Assembly (NCBI RefSeq): GCF_030815295.1 | Contig: NZ_JAUSWP010000004.1 | Direction: 5' to 3' (one strand) | Source: Mycoplasma yeatsii | Lineage (GTDB): Bacteria > Bacillota_I > Bacilli_A > Mycoplasmatales > Mycoplasmataceae | Length of the DNA stretch: 64,000 nt | Part shown: positions 53,000 through 64,000 of the stretch, one piece after another | How positions within the stretch are numbered: the first letter of the stretch is position 1 | How the letters are laid out: each line of letters starts with the position of its first letter | Notes under the pieces: generated by a model | Seen by the model: the letters and a program-made list of their open reading frames with translations, nothing else | The model's database searches: none | Told to the model about the DNA's origin: nothing | Translations under genes and position numbers: made by a program

Positions 53000-53024
53000 A
53001 TTAATTTCTCCAAATATATATTTA

Positions 53025-54866
53025 TTAGAAGTGAATTGGTTTTCCAGTTTCTAAGGCTTCAGCAACTTCTCCAACAGCTTCACTCATTGTTGGGTGAGGG
53101 TGAATTGTATTTGCGATTTCAGTGATTGTTCCTTCACACTCAATAACAGCAGTAATTTCTGAAATCATTTCAGTTGCTCTGTTTCCAATTATGTGTGCTC
53201 CTAAAACAGTTTTGTATTTAGGTTCGATAAGAATTTTTACAAATCCAGTTGTATTATCGTCAGCTAAAGCTTTACCAATTGCTGAGAATGGGAATTTGAA
53301 TGCTTTGTATTCTACATTTTCAGCTTTTAGTTGTTGTTCAGTTTTTCCGATCATAGCAACTTCTGGATGAGTATAGATACATGAAGGAACTTTATTAAAG
53401 TCCATTGTGATATCTTCAGCGTGTGCTTTGTTAGCTTTTTTAGCAATTCTATTAGCAGCAACAATAGCTGATTTAACTGCTGATTGAGCTAACATCGCTT
53501 TACCAACAACATCACCTACAGCATATACTGAATCAAGGTTAGTTTCTTGGTATTCGTTAACTTCGATACCTTTACGTGGTGTTAATTCTAATCCAATGTT
53601 TTCAAATCCTTGTAAGCTTGTTTTACGTCCAACAGATTCTAGAACAAATTCACCTTTAATTGATTGTTCTTTTCCATCGATTTCGTAAACAACTTCTCCG
53701 TTTTTGAATACTTTAACACTTGCATTAGTAATAACATTCATTTTGTAAGTAGTTTTTAATTCTTTAGTCATGACATCAATTACGTCTTGATCTAACATTT
53801 CTAAAACAGTTGGTAGTCCTTGTAAAACAGTAACTTTAGTACCTAAACTTGCAAATAGACATCCAAATTCGATACCAATAACTCCTCCACCAATAACAAC
53901 TAATGATTCAGGAATTTTAGGTACTGATAAAATACCTGTTGAATCAAGAATAACTCCAGATTTTCTTCCTTCATCAAATCCTGGTAATGGTAAATGGTTA
54001 GGAACTGATCCTGTAGCTACTATTAAGTTATTTGCACGGTAATTTTTACCATTTACACTAATAGTGTTTTTATCTAGTGCAACAGCATCACCTTTGATTT
54101 GAGTTACTTTATTTTTGTCTAATAAGTATTTAACTCCACCTGTTAGTTTTTTAACTACTCCATTTTTTCTTTCTAAAGCTTGAGCTCAGTCAATTACAAC
54201 TTTTTCTGTATTAGGTACAACGATTCCCAAGTCTTTAGCTTTGTGTAAAATATCATGATATACATGACTAGTTTTTAGTAAAGTTTTTGTAGGAATACAT
54301 CCAACATTTAAACAAACTCCACCATAGTATTCTTTTTCAACTATTAAAGTTTTTAATCCTAATTGTGCACATTTAATAGCAGAAACATATCCACCAATTC
54401 CTGCACCAATTACAGCTACGTCAAATGTGTCTTCAACGTCTACATTAACTTTAACAGGTTCTTTTTTAACTTCTTGTTTAACTGGTTCTTGAATTGAAGT
54501 TGAGCTTGAAGAATGATTACGTCTTGGTAATAAAGCGTTTGAAACAGGAGTTGCTCCAATAACACTTGCGTTTTCTTCAACAGGTTCTGATTTAGCTTCT
54601 TGTTTAGCAGGAGCTGAAACAGAAGCTCCAGATCCGTCATCAATTTCCATAACAACTTCTCCAACTTTGATTTCTTGACCAGCTTTAATGTTAATTACTG
54701 CGATTTTTCCATCAATTGGAGCAGGAATTTCACTATTAACTTTATCAGTTTCAACAAAATATAATGATTGACCTGCTTTTACAGTATCACCAACTTTAAC
54801 TAAAACTTCAGCAACTGTTCCTTCAGTTAACCCTTCACCGATATCAGCAAATTTAACTTGATACAT
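53025..54866 (-). CDS. pdhD: Dihydrolipoamide dehydrogenase with N-terminal lipoyl domain
   Basis: E3 of the pyruvate dehydrogenase complex, 613 residues because it carries a lipoyl domain at the N-terminus (residues 1-80, lipoylated Lys in ETDKVNSE). A linker (PVEENASVIGATPVSNALLP, then Ser- and Lys-rich) leads to the E3 part: FAD motif VAVIGAGIGGYVSAIKCA, redox disulfide GGVCLNVGCIPTK, NAD motif VVIGGGVIGIEFGCLF, VYAVGDVVGKAMLAQSA and the active-site His in HPHPTMSEAVGE. It reoxidises the dihydrolipoyl groups of PdhC and makes NADH. The lipoyl domain and linker are almost the same as in PdhC, pointing to duplication or gene conversion. TGA in DWAQA is Trp. Confidence 0.96.
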
Positions 54867-54895
54867 CTTTATTTTCTACCCTCTCTATTAAACTT

Positions 54896-56182
54896 TTAGA
54901 CAAATAGTGCGATTGGTTTTGCTAGGTATTCTTGAACTTTAACTAAGAATCTTCCTGCATCTGCACCATCGATAATTCTGTGGTCACAAGTCATTGAGAA
55001 TGGCATTATGAACCTAGGTTGAATTTCACCATTAATGTACATTGGAGTTTGAGTCATTGTTCCAACTCCTAAAATAGCAGATTCTGGTGAATTAATAATT
55101 GGAGTTGCGTAGTCTAGTCCTACTGAACCAAAGTTTGAAACTGTGAATGTTGCTTCACTCATTTCTTTCATGCTTAATTTTCCTTCTTTAGCTTTGTTTG
55201 CTAATTCAGAAATTTTGTTAGCAATTTCAAAGACACTTAATAAGTCAGCACCTTTAATTACAGGAACCATTAATCCTTGAGGAGTATCTACAGCAATACC
55301 AATGTTTATATTATGCATGTATTGGATTTTGTTGTTTGCAAAATCTCCTCTTGCATTAATATTTGGCATATCACGTAATGCTTTAGCACAAGCTTTGATG
55401 ATGAATGCTAAGTAAGTTAACTTAACTCCTTGTGATGCAGCAGAATCTTTTAAATCAGATCTTAATTTGTAAGTTTCTGTAATGTCAACATTTTTCATAC
55501 CAGAGAATGCAGCAATTTCAGTATGTGATTTAACCATAGCTTTAACTGTTGCTTTTCTAATACCATTCATGTTGATTGTGTCTCATGATAATGGTGCATC
55601 AATATCTAGTAATCTCTTGATTGGAGCTGGTTGTTCTTGAACTGAAGCTGGTTGAACTTCAACACTTGGTTGTGAACCTTTAACGTCAGCTACTAAAATT
55701 CTTCCGTTTGGCCCAGTTCCTTGAATTGATGATAGATCAACATTTAAATCAGCAGCAACTTTTCTTGCTAAAGGAGTTGCTTTAATTACTTGTTGAGCTG
55801 ATGAAGTTGTTTTTGGAATGTTTCTTACAAGTAATTCGTTTGAAACAGGAGTTGCTCCAATAACACTTGCGTTTTCTTCAACAGGTTCTGATTTAGCTTC
55901 TTTAGATGAAGAGCATGCTCCATCTTTTGGACAAGCTTCAGCTGAAGCTCCGTCTTCAATTTCCATAACAACTTCTCCAACTTTGATTTCTTGACCAGCT
56001 TTAATGTTGATTACTGCGATTTTTCCATCAATCGGAGCAGGAATTTCACTGTTAACTTTATCAGTTTCAACGAAGTATAAAGGTTGACCTGCTTTAACAA
56101 CGTCACCAACTTTAACTAAAACTTCGGCAACTGTTCCTTCAGTTAATCCTTCACCGATATCAGCAAATTTAACTTGATACAT
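54896..56182 (-). CDS. pdhC: Dihydrolipoamide acetyltransferase
   Basis: E2 core of the pyruvate dehydrogenase complex, 428 residues. It has one lipoyl domain (residues 1-80, ETDKVNSE), a linker with an unusual Cys-containing ACPKDGACSSS, a peripheral-subunit-binding domain (ATPLARKVAADLNVDLSSIQ, GTGPNGRI) and the catalytic domain ending SMTCDHRIIDGADAGRFL with the active His and Asp. It moves acetyl groups to CoA. One TGA codon (LSWDTINM) is Trp. AAAGGAT is upstream of the ATG; pdhB is 19 bases upstream and pdhD 29 bases downstream. Confidence 0.97.
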
Positions 56183-56201
56183 ATTTCTTTATCCTTTCTC
56201 T

Positions 56202-57191
56202 CTAAAATTTAAAATCTAAAAGTTCTTTCATTTTTTCGAAAACTTTTAAAGGATTAGTTTGGAAGTATCCTTCTCCTCTATCGAATGGAGTAATAACGTC
56301 GTAACCTGTACATCTTGCTAAAGGAGCTTTTAAGTATTCGAAGCATTCTTCGTTTACTGTAGCCATAATTTCTGAAGAAACTGAGAATGATTTAACAGCT
56401 TCATGTACAACTAATAATCTTCCAGTTTTTTTAACTGATTCAACAACCATTTTTTTGTCTCATGGTTTGATTGAACGTAAGTCGATTAAGTCAACTGTAG
56501 CGTTTGGATGACTTTGTTTTAATAATTCAACTGCTTTTTGACAGTCAACAGTTTGTGCTCCATAAGTAACAACAGTTAAGTCGTTTCCTTCTTGGATTTT
56601 GTATCCTTCTCCAATTTTAATTGTGTAGTATTCATCTGGAATTTCTTGTTTGAATGCTCTATATAATTTAGTTGGTTCTAAAACAATAACTGGATCTGGT
56701 GATTCGATAGCAGCTAAGATTAAACCTCTTGTATCATATGGAGTTGATGGACAAACAACTTGAATTCCTGGTGTGTGTGCGAACATAGCTTCTAAAGCTT
56801 CACTGTGGTGTTCTAACGCACGGATTCCTCCACCCATTGGTGTTCTAATAACCATAGGTGCAGTATATTTACCTCTTGTACGGTTTCTCATTCTTGCGAT
56901 GTTAGTCATAATGTTTTGGAAAGCGGCTAATCCTAAACCTTCGAATTGTAATTCAACAACTGGTTTCATACCTGCCATTGCCATTCCTAGACCAACTCCG
57001 GCAAACATAGCCTCACTGATTGGTGCGTTGAAACAACGGTCTTTACCATATTTAACTTGTAGTCCTTGAGTAGCTCTGAAAACTCCTCCTTCAGTACCTA
57101 CGTCTTCTCCGAAAACAACAACTTCTTTGTGTTTTTCCATTGCAGAATCTAACGCATCTGTTACAGCTTTAATATTATTAACGATAGCCAT
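56202..57191 (-). CDS. pdhB: Pyruvate dehydrogenase E1 beta subunit
   Basis: A 329-residue E1 beta. Motifs: VFGEDVGTEGGVFRATQGL, FNAPISEAMFAGVGLGMAMA, VELQFEGLGLAAFQNI, RTPMGGGIRALEHHSEALE, LLVVHEAVKSFSVSSEI and ECFEYLKAPLARCTGYD. With PdhA it binds thiamine diphosphate and decarboxylates pyruvate. The ATG overlaps the stop of pdhA (TAATG), with AAGGAGG within the end of pdhA, so translation is coupled. One TGA codon (IKPWDKK) is Trp. Confidence 0.97.
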
Positions 57192-58303
57192 TAGTGGTGT
57201 CCTCCTTCAGCAGCGTCTGGGTATTTTTCAAAGAATGCTTTAGCTTCTTCGTATTGTTCTTTTAAGAATGAATCCATTTCAGCATATTGGTATTTGAAGA
57301 TTTCTTCTAATCCATAGTTTTTGTTTTCTTCAACTCATGCGAATTCTGCTGCAACTAATTTGTCTTGTTCAGCATCTAATTCTTCTTGTTGTTTATCTGA
57401 TCAAACATTGTTTTCGATTAATCATTTTTTTAATCTTACTAATGGATCATATGCTTGCATAGCTTCAAATTCACCTTTTGGACGGTATACATCTGGGTTA
57501 TCTGAAGATGAGTGTGCTCCTAATCTGTAAGTTTCACATTCAACAAATACTGGTCCATTACCGTTTCTTACGTATTCAACAACTTCTTTGAATACACCTA
57601 TACATGCAAGGTAGTCATTTCCATCAACTTTAATTGATGGAGTTCCTGTTGCAATAGCTTTAACTGCGAAGTTTAATGATTTAGTTTGTTCGCTTCTTGC
57701 AGTCGAAATAGCTCATTGGTTGTTTTCACATACGAATACAACTGGTACTTCGTGAAGTTTAGCAAAGTTCATTGCTTCATAAGTTTCACCTTCACTAGTT
57801 CCACCATCTCCAGTAGTAGTTACAACAACTCCTCCTGATTTTCTGTATTTTTCAGCGAAAGCTATACCTGTAGCTTGTGAGTATTGTGAACCAATAACGA
57901 TGTTTGGTGGTAATGAGTTAACACCATCTGGTGATTTTGCTCCTAATTCGTTACCTGCTCAGTAAAGCATAATGTTTCTTATTTTTTGACCCATTGCTAG
58001 TCATGCAGCATTGTTTCTGTATCCACTTGCAAAGTGATCAGTTTTTTTGTTTAATGCAGTAATATATGCAACTTCACAAGCTTCTTGACCTGTTGATGAT
58101 AAGAATGATAATAATCTTCCTTGACGTTGCATTGTGTTTTGATAAATATCTTGTCTACGTGAAAGATTCATTATTTTGTATGCTTCTAAAACTTCTTCTG
58201 GAGAAATTTTTGGCATTAATTTAGGGTTAATAATCTTCCCATCTTTATCCATTACTCGAACGCATTCATCTTTTAATGGATCAAATTTTCCTAAATAAAT
58301 CAT
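57191..58303 (-). CDS. pdhA: Pyruvate dehydrogenase E1 alpha subunit
   Basis: A 370-residue E1 alpha. The start is MIYLGKFDPLKDECVRVMDK; MNLSRRQDIYQNTMQRQGRL and SSTGQEACEVAYITALNKK are family hallmarks; the thiamine diphosphate motif GDGGTSEGETYEAMNFAKL with VFVCENNQWAIS is clear. The C-terminus ends with GGHH. Several TGA codons are Trp (SHAAWLAMG is in the middle). AAAGGAAG precedes the ATG at 58303. It is downstream of lplA by 24 bases. Confidence 0.97.
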
Positions 58304-58327
58304 TTGCGGCTTCCTTTCTGTTACAAA

Positions 58328-59329
58328 TTATTCAAATAATAATTTTATGAAATCTTCTTTAGTAAAGTTTTTAGCAAAGATCTCTTCTAAGTCGTATTTA
58401 TCTAATACTTTTTCGATATCTTCTTGTTTAAAGTCAACTCCTATTAAAGATTGTTCTAATTCTTCAGTACCTTGAGTTCCTAAAAAATCACCATAAATTT
58501 TAATATCTTTAATAGTTCCGTTGTCTACATCTAAACTAATTTGGATAAATCCTTTAGTTTCTAAGTATTTCTTTTTGTTTAATGAGAAATTTGTATTGCG
58601 ACCAAAGTTTCATTCTCATCTATCATATTTTTCTAATTTAGCTTTATTAATTGTTTGAATTTCTTCATCTGTTAATTCAATTCAATGAATATCTTCATTT
58701 TTAACATATGAATCAATTACATTACTAATAAAAGTATCTAAATTAATATCGATGTTTAGATCTTTAAAGAAATCTTTAATGTTTCTTACTCTAGCTGGTT
58801 TAGATCTAACTTGTTGATGTTTTAATTTTTCTGGATCAACAATTAGATATTTAGCTATTTTAGATAAATCAACATTAAATAATAATGTTCCATGAACTAA
58901 AGTTTTAGTTTTAGTTTTTAATTGGGCATTACCACTAACTTTATATCCATCAATCACCATGTCATTTCTACCTGAAAATTCAGCAGGTATTTTATTTTCA
59001 TTTAAATAAGTAATTATTGGTTGTAAAGCTTTTTGGTAATCTACATCATCAGTTGAATTATCTACGATTAGTGAATAACACACATTACCTAAATCTTGAT
59101 AAACAGTTCCACCACCAGTATTTCTTTTGATGATTTTAACTCCGTCTTTTCAAGCTTCAGTTAAATTAATTTCAGCAAATGTGTTTTGGTTACGCCCAAC
59201 AACAATGGTATTAGCATTTTGTCAGAAAAACACAATTGGATCTTTTGATTCTCAATGATATGTTAAGTATTCTTCGATCGCTAAATTAATAGCTGGATCA
59301 TGGTATTTTGAAATTAATAAATTAATCAT
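58328..59329 (-). CDS. lplA: Lipoate-protein ligase
   Basis: A 333-residue lipoate-protein ligase A type enzyme, which activates free lipoate and attaches it to lipoyl domains. Motifs: NTIVVGRNQNTFAEIN, KRNTGGGTVYQDLGNVCYS, GRNDMVIDGYKVSGNAQ (the catalytic Lys) and TLVHGTLLFNVDL; the C-terminal accessory domain holds RWEWNFGRN. It sits between nox and pdhA; the substrates PdhC and PdhD are encoded in the same operon. Several TGA codons are Trp. No strong ribosome site is seen before the ATG at 59329, which is 4 bases after the nox stop, so it probably depends on coupling. Confidence 0.95.
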
Positions 59330-59332
59330 AAA

Positions 59333-60694
59333 CTATTTCTTTTTAAAGTAATTTAACCCTAAAACTTCTAATCCAGCTAATGAAATGAAGTTAAATGGTT
59401 TGTTGAAGTGTGGTAAGAAGAAAATATCAACTAGTGGTAATTCGTCGATTGTTAAGTCTTTTTGAATTCCTAAAGCTAGCATGTACATTACTTCTGTATG
59501 GTTTTTTTCACTTGCTACTTGAGCTCCAACAATTTTTCTTGTGTTTTTGTCTCAAACAACTTTGAATCATACATCGTGTGCTGATGACATGAATTCAGGT
59601 CTATCTAAATCGTGGAAATTGATTGATTCTACTTCCATTCCTAAACGTTTAGCAGCTTCAACTGAAACTCCTACACTTGCCATGTGGAAGTCGAATACTG
59701 AAATACCGTTTGCTCCAGTATATCCAGGTGATTTCAATACATTTCCTCTAATGATATTTGTTGCAGCTGTAACAGCAGTTCTAACTGCAGTTGTAGCTAA
59801 TTGGATTGGAACACTTTTGTTTAAAGCTTTGTTAAATACTTGAGCACAATCTCCTACTGCATAAATGTCAGCATTTGTTGTTTGCATATAGTCATTTGTT
59901 ACAATAGCTCCTCTTTCGTCTAAGTCACAAACTCCTTCAAGAATTTTAGTTTGAGGTCTTACACCTACTGAGAAAATTACGTAATCTACATCAATTGAAC
60001 CTTTATCAGTAACAACTTGAGTAACTTTTCCGTTTTCTCCTTTGAATTCAGTAACTTTTGAACCTAATACTAATTTAACACCTGCTTTAGTCATTTTTTC
60101 TTGCATTAAATCAGTGAATTCTTTATCGTAGTAAACTGGCATAATTCTGTCAGCAACGTCGATTAAAGTAACATCTTTTCCAAATTCGTTGAAAGCTTCA
60201 ACTAATTCAACACCAATGTATCCTGCTCCAACAACTGCGATTTTTTTGTAATTTTTATCTAAGTTGTGTTCTAGAATTTTTTTAGCGTGGTGGTAATTTT
60301 TACAAATTTGAACACCATCTAAGTCAATTCCTGGGATAGGAGGAATTAATGGTCATGTTCCAGTAGCAACGATTAATTTATCATAGTTATCAGTTTTTGT
60401 TTCACCTGTTAATAAATCTTTAACAGTAACTGTTTTTGTTTTATCATCAACTGATAAAACATCGTGATTCATAAATACGTTGATTCCTTCAGATTTTAAA
60501 GTTTCTGGAGAAGCGTAAAATAACATATTTGGATCTTTTACTTCTCCTTTAACTCATAAAGCAATACCACAACCTAAAAATGAAATAGCATCATTTTTGT
60601 CATATGTAGTTACTTCACAAGTTGGATCTAATCTTTTTAATGTTCTAACTGCTGTTGTACCAGCGTGATTAGTACCTAATACAATAACTTTCAT
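59333..60694 (-). CDS. nox: NADH oxidase
   Basis: A 453-residue flavoprotein that oxidises NADH with O2, probably to water, regenerating NAD+ for glycolysis and pyruvate dehydrogenase. The FAD motif is VIVLGTNHAGTTAVRTL, the redox Cys is in SFLGCGIALWVKG (residue about 42), the NAD motif is AVVGAGYIGVELVEAF, and TNADIYAVGDCAQVF is the second FAD motif. ATG is behind AAAGGACT. It is the first gene of the operon, with a promoter expected in the 237 bases upstream. A related but distinct flavoprotein is at 22886-24232. Confidence 0.95.
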
Positions 60695-60895
60695 AAAAAG
60701 TCCTTTCTTTTCATTATTAGTGAATAATTTTTAATAAAATAATTAATTGAATTAATTATTCCTAATATATATTTTAACCTATTATAGTCAATGTTTACAA
60801 TATGTAATAAATTTTAACTATTTTGCTTTCTTCAGATGAGATGAAAAATAGTCTTTTCTTTTTAAAAAATATAGTGTTAAGACTTAAAACTAAAA

Positions 60896-60924
60896 TAAAA
60901 AAACCAAAATTAATTTGGTTTTAA
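60896..60924 (-). terminator. Terminator of the secreted protein gene
   Basis: AAAACCAAATT, AATTTTGGTTTT then TTT on the minus strand; 8 bases after the stop codon. Confidence 0.85.
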
Positions 60925-60931
60925 GTTCTTT

Positions 60932-61720
60932 TTAGTTAGTTGATGATTTTTTATATTTTTTAGTAACTAGGATTGCAGTTCCTGCTAAAACAGAAGCTGA
61001 AGCAATAGATAAAGCGATAATTACTCCTTTGTTATCTACTTTTTCTTCTTTTTGATATTCAATAGTAAATTTAACTTCTATTTCATCTTTATAATTTTTT
61101 GAATCAGATTTTGCTTTTATCTTTGCTGAGATCGCTTCAAATTTACGTTCTTTTGGATTGTTGAAAAGAATTTGAATAACATCTAATTGTTTTATGTCTA
61201 ATTCTGAAGTTGTTTTAACATTAGTTCTGCTTATTTGTTTTAAAAGAAGACTATCAATTTTTGTGATATCTATTTTACTTTTTAATTTTAATTTAATTTT
61301 TTCATTTACTTTAATTAAATCTTTTAAATCAAATTTAGCATTTTCGTTAACATTAAATTCAACATCAACTGATCCTTGATAATTTTTACTATCTTCTTTA
61401 GCTGAAATTTTAGCTTTTTTGCTATCTTTGTTTTTTTCAATTTTTAATTCACTAATGTTTAAACTAGCTTTTTCATTTTTTCTATTGATAGCTGCAATAA
61501 TTTCATGATCTGAATCTTTAAGAATATCACCTATATTTTTAACAGTAACTAATTCAGATAAAACTTTTTTAGTTTCAGTATTAGCTTGAGTGTTTGATGC
61601 AATATTAGTTGTTTGTTTTAAAATGATATTGTTTTTAAAATTGTTATTGTTTATCAAAGCAAAAGAACCAGTAGTTAGTAAGATTGCTGATGCTGTTAAT
61701 ACACTTAAAAATTTCTTCAT
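60932..61720 (-). CDS. Secreted or membrane-anchored protein, unknown
   Basis: A 262-residue protein with an N-terminal signal-like segment MKKFLSVLTASAILLTTGSF and no lipobox Cys, and a C-terminal membrane helix GVIIALSIASASVLAGTAIL followed by basic residues. The middle has two related segments: SKKAKISAKEDSKNYQGSVD with VEFNV, and ISAKIKAKSDSKNYKDEIEV with KFTI. This K-x-x-x-SKNY repeat with a beta-strand end is a mycoides-cluster surface-protein type. The gene is next to the DUF285 surface protein and is probably a surface component. AGCGAGAAA precedes the ATG. Confidence 0.72.
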   Translation of the reverse strand: MKKFLSVLTASAILLTTGSFALINNNNFKNNIILKQTTNIASNTQANTETKKVLSELVTVKNIGDILKDSDHEIIAAINRKNEKASLNISELKIEKNKDSKKAKISAKEDSKNYQGSVDVEFNVNENAKFDLKDLIKVNEKIKLKLKSKIDITKIDSLLLKQISRTNVKTTSELDIKQLDVIQILFNNPKERKFEAISAKIKAKSDSKNYKDEIEVKFTIEYQKEEKVDNKGVIIALSIASASVLAGTAILVTKKYKKSSTN

Positions 61721-61810
61721 AGTTTTTCTCGCTTTCTAATAAACTTATAAGACAATGTTTATTATTTAAATTTTATATTAAAAGAGAGTTATTACAATAT
61801 AGGAAACAAA

Positions 61811-61842
61811 AATAGAGTCTATTAAATAAACTCTATTTTATG
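61811..61842 (-). terminator. Terminator of the DUF285 protein gene
   Basis: AAATAGAGTTTATT, TAATAGACTCTATTTTT on the minus strand, 10 bases after the stop codon. Confidence 0.85.
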
Positions 61843-61852
61843 TTTTGAATTA

Positions 61853-64000
61853 TTAACTATTAGTTCTCAAAGAATTTCTAATTTTTTCAGGTAATTTTTG
61901 ATCTTTAAATTCAGCGTTAGCTCCAGAGTTAAAGTCTTTAAATAGTTCAGTATTATTTATTGTTACATTTCATTTAGAAATATCTTGATTAAATGCTCTT
62001 GCATTTTGGAACATGGCTAACATATGTCTTACTTTTGAAACATCTCAAGCAGTATATTTGCTTCCATCCGCTTTTTGTATTTCTTGAGTATTAATGTTTT
62101 GATTGAAAGATTCTGCACCACGGAACATTCACCTCATATAAATTACTTTAGAGGTGTTGAAGTGAGAGATATTTTGGTTGAAGTTTTTAGTATCAGCAAA
62201 CATATAACTCATATCAGTTACATTTGAAGTATCAAATTTATCTCCTAGTGATTGGTTGAAGGATCTTGCACCGTTAAACATAGCATGCATATTTGTCACT
62301 TTAGAGGTGTTGAATTTATCTCCAAGAGGTTGGTTGAAGGTTCTTGCTTCATAGAACATACCGCTCATTCTTGTTACTTGTGAAGTGTTGAAGTTTAAAG
62401 GTTGGTTGAAAGATTCAGCAAAATAAAACATATAACTCATATCAGTTACATTTGAAGTATCAAATTTATCTCCTAATGGTTTATTAAATGCATGTGCTTC
62501 ATAGAACATTTCTTCCATATTAGTTACGTTTGAAGTATCAAATTTATTACCTAAAGAACTGTTAAATGATTCAGCTCCTTTGAACATATAACTCATATCA
62601 GTTACATTTGAAGTATCAAATTTATCTCCTAATGCTTGGTTGAAGTTATGAGCTCCTTGGAACATAGCATGCATATTTGTCACTTTAGAGGTGTTGAATT
62701 TATCTCCAAGAGGTTGGTTGAAGAATTTGGCATTTTGGAACATAGACTTCATATTTGTAACATTAGAAGTATCTCAACTTTCTAATCCTGAAATGGTTGT
62801 GTTTCTATTTTGTGCGAATGCAGATTCTAAATTATTTATAAATGTAGGTAGTGTTGGAACAACTTTATCTGTATTTGCATCAATTTGTTCTATTTGTCAC
62901 TCACCTTTTATATTTTTAAAGAATCCAATTCTTGTTAGTACTGTTCTATTGTGTTTATAAGTAGCTGTTAAACCAAATTGAACAGTAATTGTTCCGATAA
63001 ATTTTTCATTTCGATGAGTTTTTGCGGTAACTGTTGCAGTGTTACCTTGAACTTTTATATTTAAATCATTTAAATTTAGGTTTCATCTATTTAGATTATT
63101 TATTCATCTTAATATAGAGTTATGATCATTTTCTGATAAAACACCTAAATAATCATGAAATTGTTTTGATAAGCTTAAATTCACTTGAATTTGTCCTAGG
63201 TATTTATCATTACCTTTAACTCTAATTCATGCAACATTATCATCTACGTGAACTTGTAACTGTTCACGAGTAATTTTATGTGAATTTAATAAACTAGAAT
63301 TTAATTTAATAAAACGGTTTAACACGCTTTCAGTATCATTGTTTTCAAGATCAGTTATATCTTTTACGATTCCTTGAATTGTATCAAATAGATCTCTAGG
63401 TGAATAATTAATTTCAACTGTACCTCCGAATATATCGTGAGTATCATAAACTTTGATTTTTAATTTTCCATTTCTATTTGATTGAATAGAAAAACTATTT
63501 GAGTTTAATCCAGGAAGTTTGTCTTTATTTTTTTCAATAAATGCATTAATAATTGCTCTAGGCTCATTTGAATTAAATGCTCCGACATTTTTATCTAATT
63601 GTAAAGTTGCAATATCAGTTTTAAGTGAATAAGTAAATTCAACTGTACCTTGGAATCGTTTGTTGTTGTCTTTAACTTTGATTTTTAAAACATTGTTTTC
63701 ATTTGAAATAACATCAAAATCAATTCTGTATAATCCAGGAAGTTTGTCACTATTTCTGAAAACAAATAAAGAAACAATTAAATCAGTGTCATCTAAATTA
63801 AGTACTCCGACATGTTTAATTAGTTGTAAACTTGCAATATCAGTTTTAATTGAATATGAAATTTCAACTGTACCTTGGAATGAATTGTTGTTGTCTTTAA
63901 CTTGGATTTTTAATTTTCCATCTCTATTTGAAAGAACATTAAAACTTTCAACAGTAAATCCAGGAAGTTTAACTTCGTTATCTTTAATAAATTTTTCAAT
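61853..64000 (-). CDS. DUF285/BspA-like repeat surface protein, C-terminal part
   Basis: The last 716 codons of a large protein; the start is beyond the right edge. From the left of the visible part it holds three repeats of about 80 residues (LPGFTVESFNVLSNRDGKLK, KVKDNN or like, FQGTVEISYSIKTDIASLQL), then a longer related region, and then at least ten 25-27 residue repeats of the type FDTSNVTDMSYMFKGAESFN or FNTSKVTNMHAMFQGA, ending FQNARAFNQDISKWN. This is the DUF285/BspA-like pattern of mycoplasma surface proteins. TGA codons are Trp throughout. Repeats with nearly the same DNA (for example the pair near 62280 and 62690) allow recombination to change repeat number. Signal and anchor cannot be seen in this part. 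Confidence 0.88.

Overview
The window is very AT-rich bacterial DNA read with UGA as tryptophan: nearly every long gene (hisS, uvrC, trpS, hsdR, pdhD, the giant permease) is intact only if in-frame TGA is read as Trp. Together with the gene content (pdh-nox-lplA-pta-ackA block, lipoproteins, DUF285 surface protein, no cell-wall genes) this points to a mollicute of the Mycoplasma mycoides cluster (M. capricolum / M. mycoides / M. leachii type). The species is an inference; no rRNA or tRNA gene was found in the window.

1-1.7 kb: the aspS 5' part and hisS, transcribed leftward. 1.7-4.1 kb: a small structured RNA gene, four copies of a 36-40 base palindrome, and a DUF4143-type ATPase gene enclosed by ~57-base terminal inverted repeats, which looks like a small mobile or formerly mobile unit. 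4.1-19.2 kb: a defence-type island. Its core is a complete type I restriction-modification locus (hsdM, hsdS, hsdR, leftward), a tyrosine recombinase (rightward) and a tandem reservoir of four silent hsdS target-recognition segments (rightward, opposite to the expressed hsdS) sharing the same short junction sequences. This is the layout of a phase-variable type I R-M system. The island is bracketed in mirror orientation by two YobI-like membrane P-loop NTPase genes, one intact and one broken by several frameshifts. A greA 3' fragment lies at the right margin.

19.5-34.2 kb: ald (interrupted by an in-frame TAA), greA, an amino-acid/dicarboxylate:cation symporter, a CoA-disulfide-reductase-like flavoprotein, two tandem small RNA genes, uvrC, an orphan FtsK-4TM-like membrane protein, an RNase J paralogue whose metal-binding histidines are all replaced, a Gly/Ser-rich lipoprotein behind a 15-A tract, another member of the small RNA family, nadK, a short-chain dehydrogenase, two coupled unknown genes and a small lipoprotein. 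34.3-37.5 kb (rightward): trpS, a divergent TrmFO-family gene, an ECF transporter S component. 37.5-41.6 kb (leftward): the infC-rpmI-rplT operon with an L20-type leader, crr, ptsI, coaD. 41.7-50.4 kb: two divergent very large membrane proteins, a 1,042-residue single-anchor protein and an 1,807-residue FtsX-type ABC permease.

50.8-60.7 kb: the energy operon nox-lplA-pdhA-pdhB-pdhC-pdhD-pta-ackA (leftward). It turns pyruvate into acetyl-CoA, then acetyl-phosphate and acetate with ATP gain; NADH oxidase removes the NADH, and lipoate ligase charges the lipoyl domains of PdhC and PdhD. 60.9-64 kb: a membrane-anchored secreted protein and the 3' part of a DUF285/BspA-like repeat surface protein that runs off the window.

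The most interesting items are the hsdS cassette reservoir with two distinct junction classes, and a family of four small RNAs that share a promoter-like block, a core fold and an individual terminator each.
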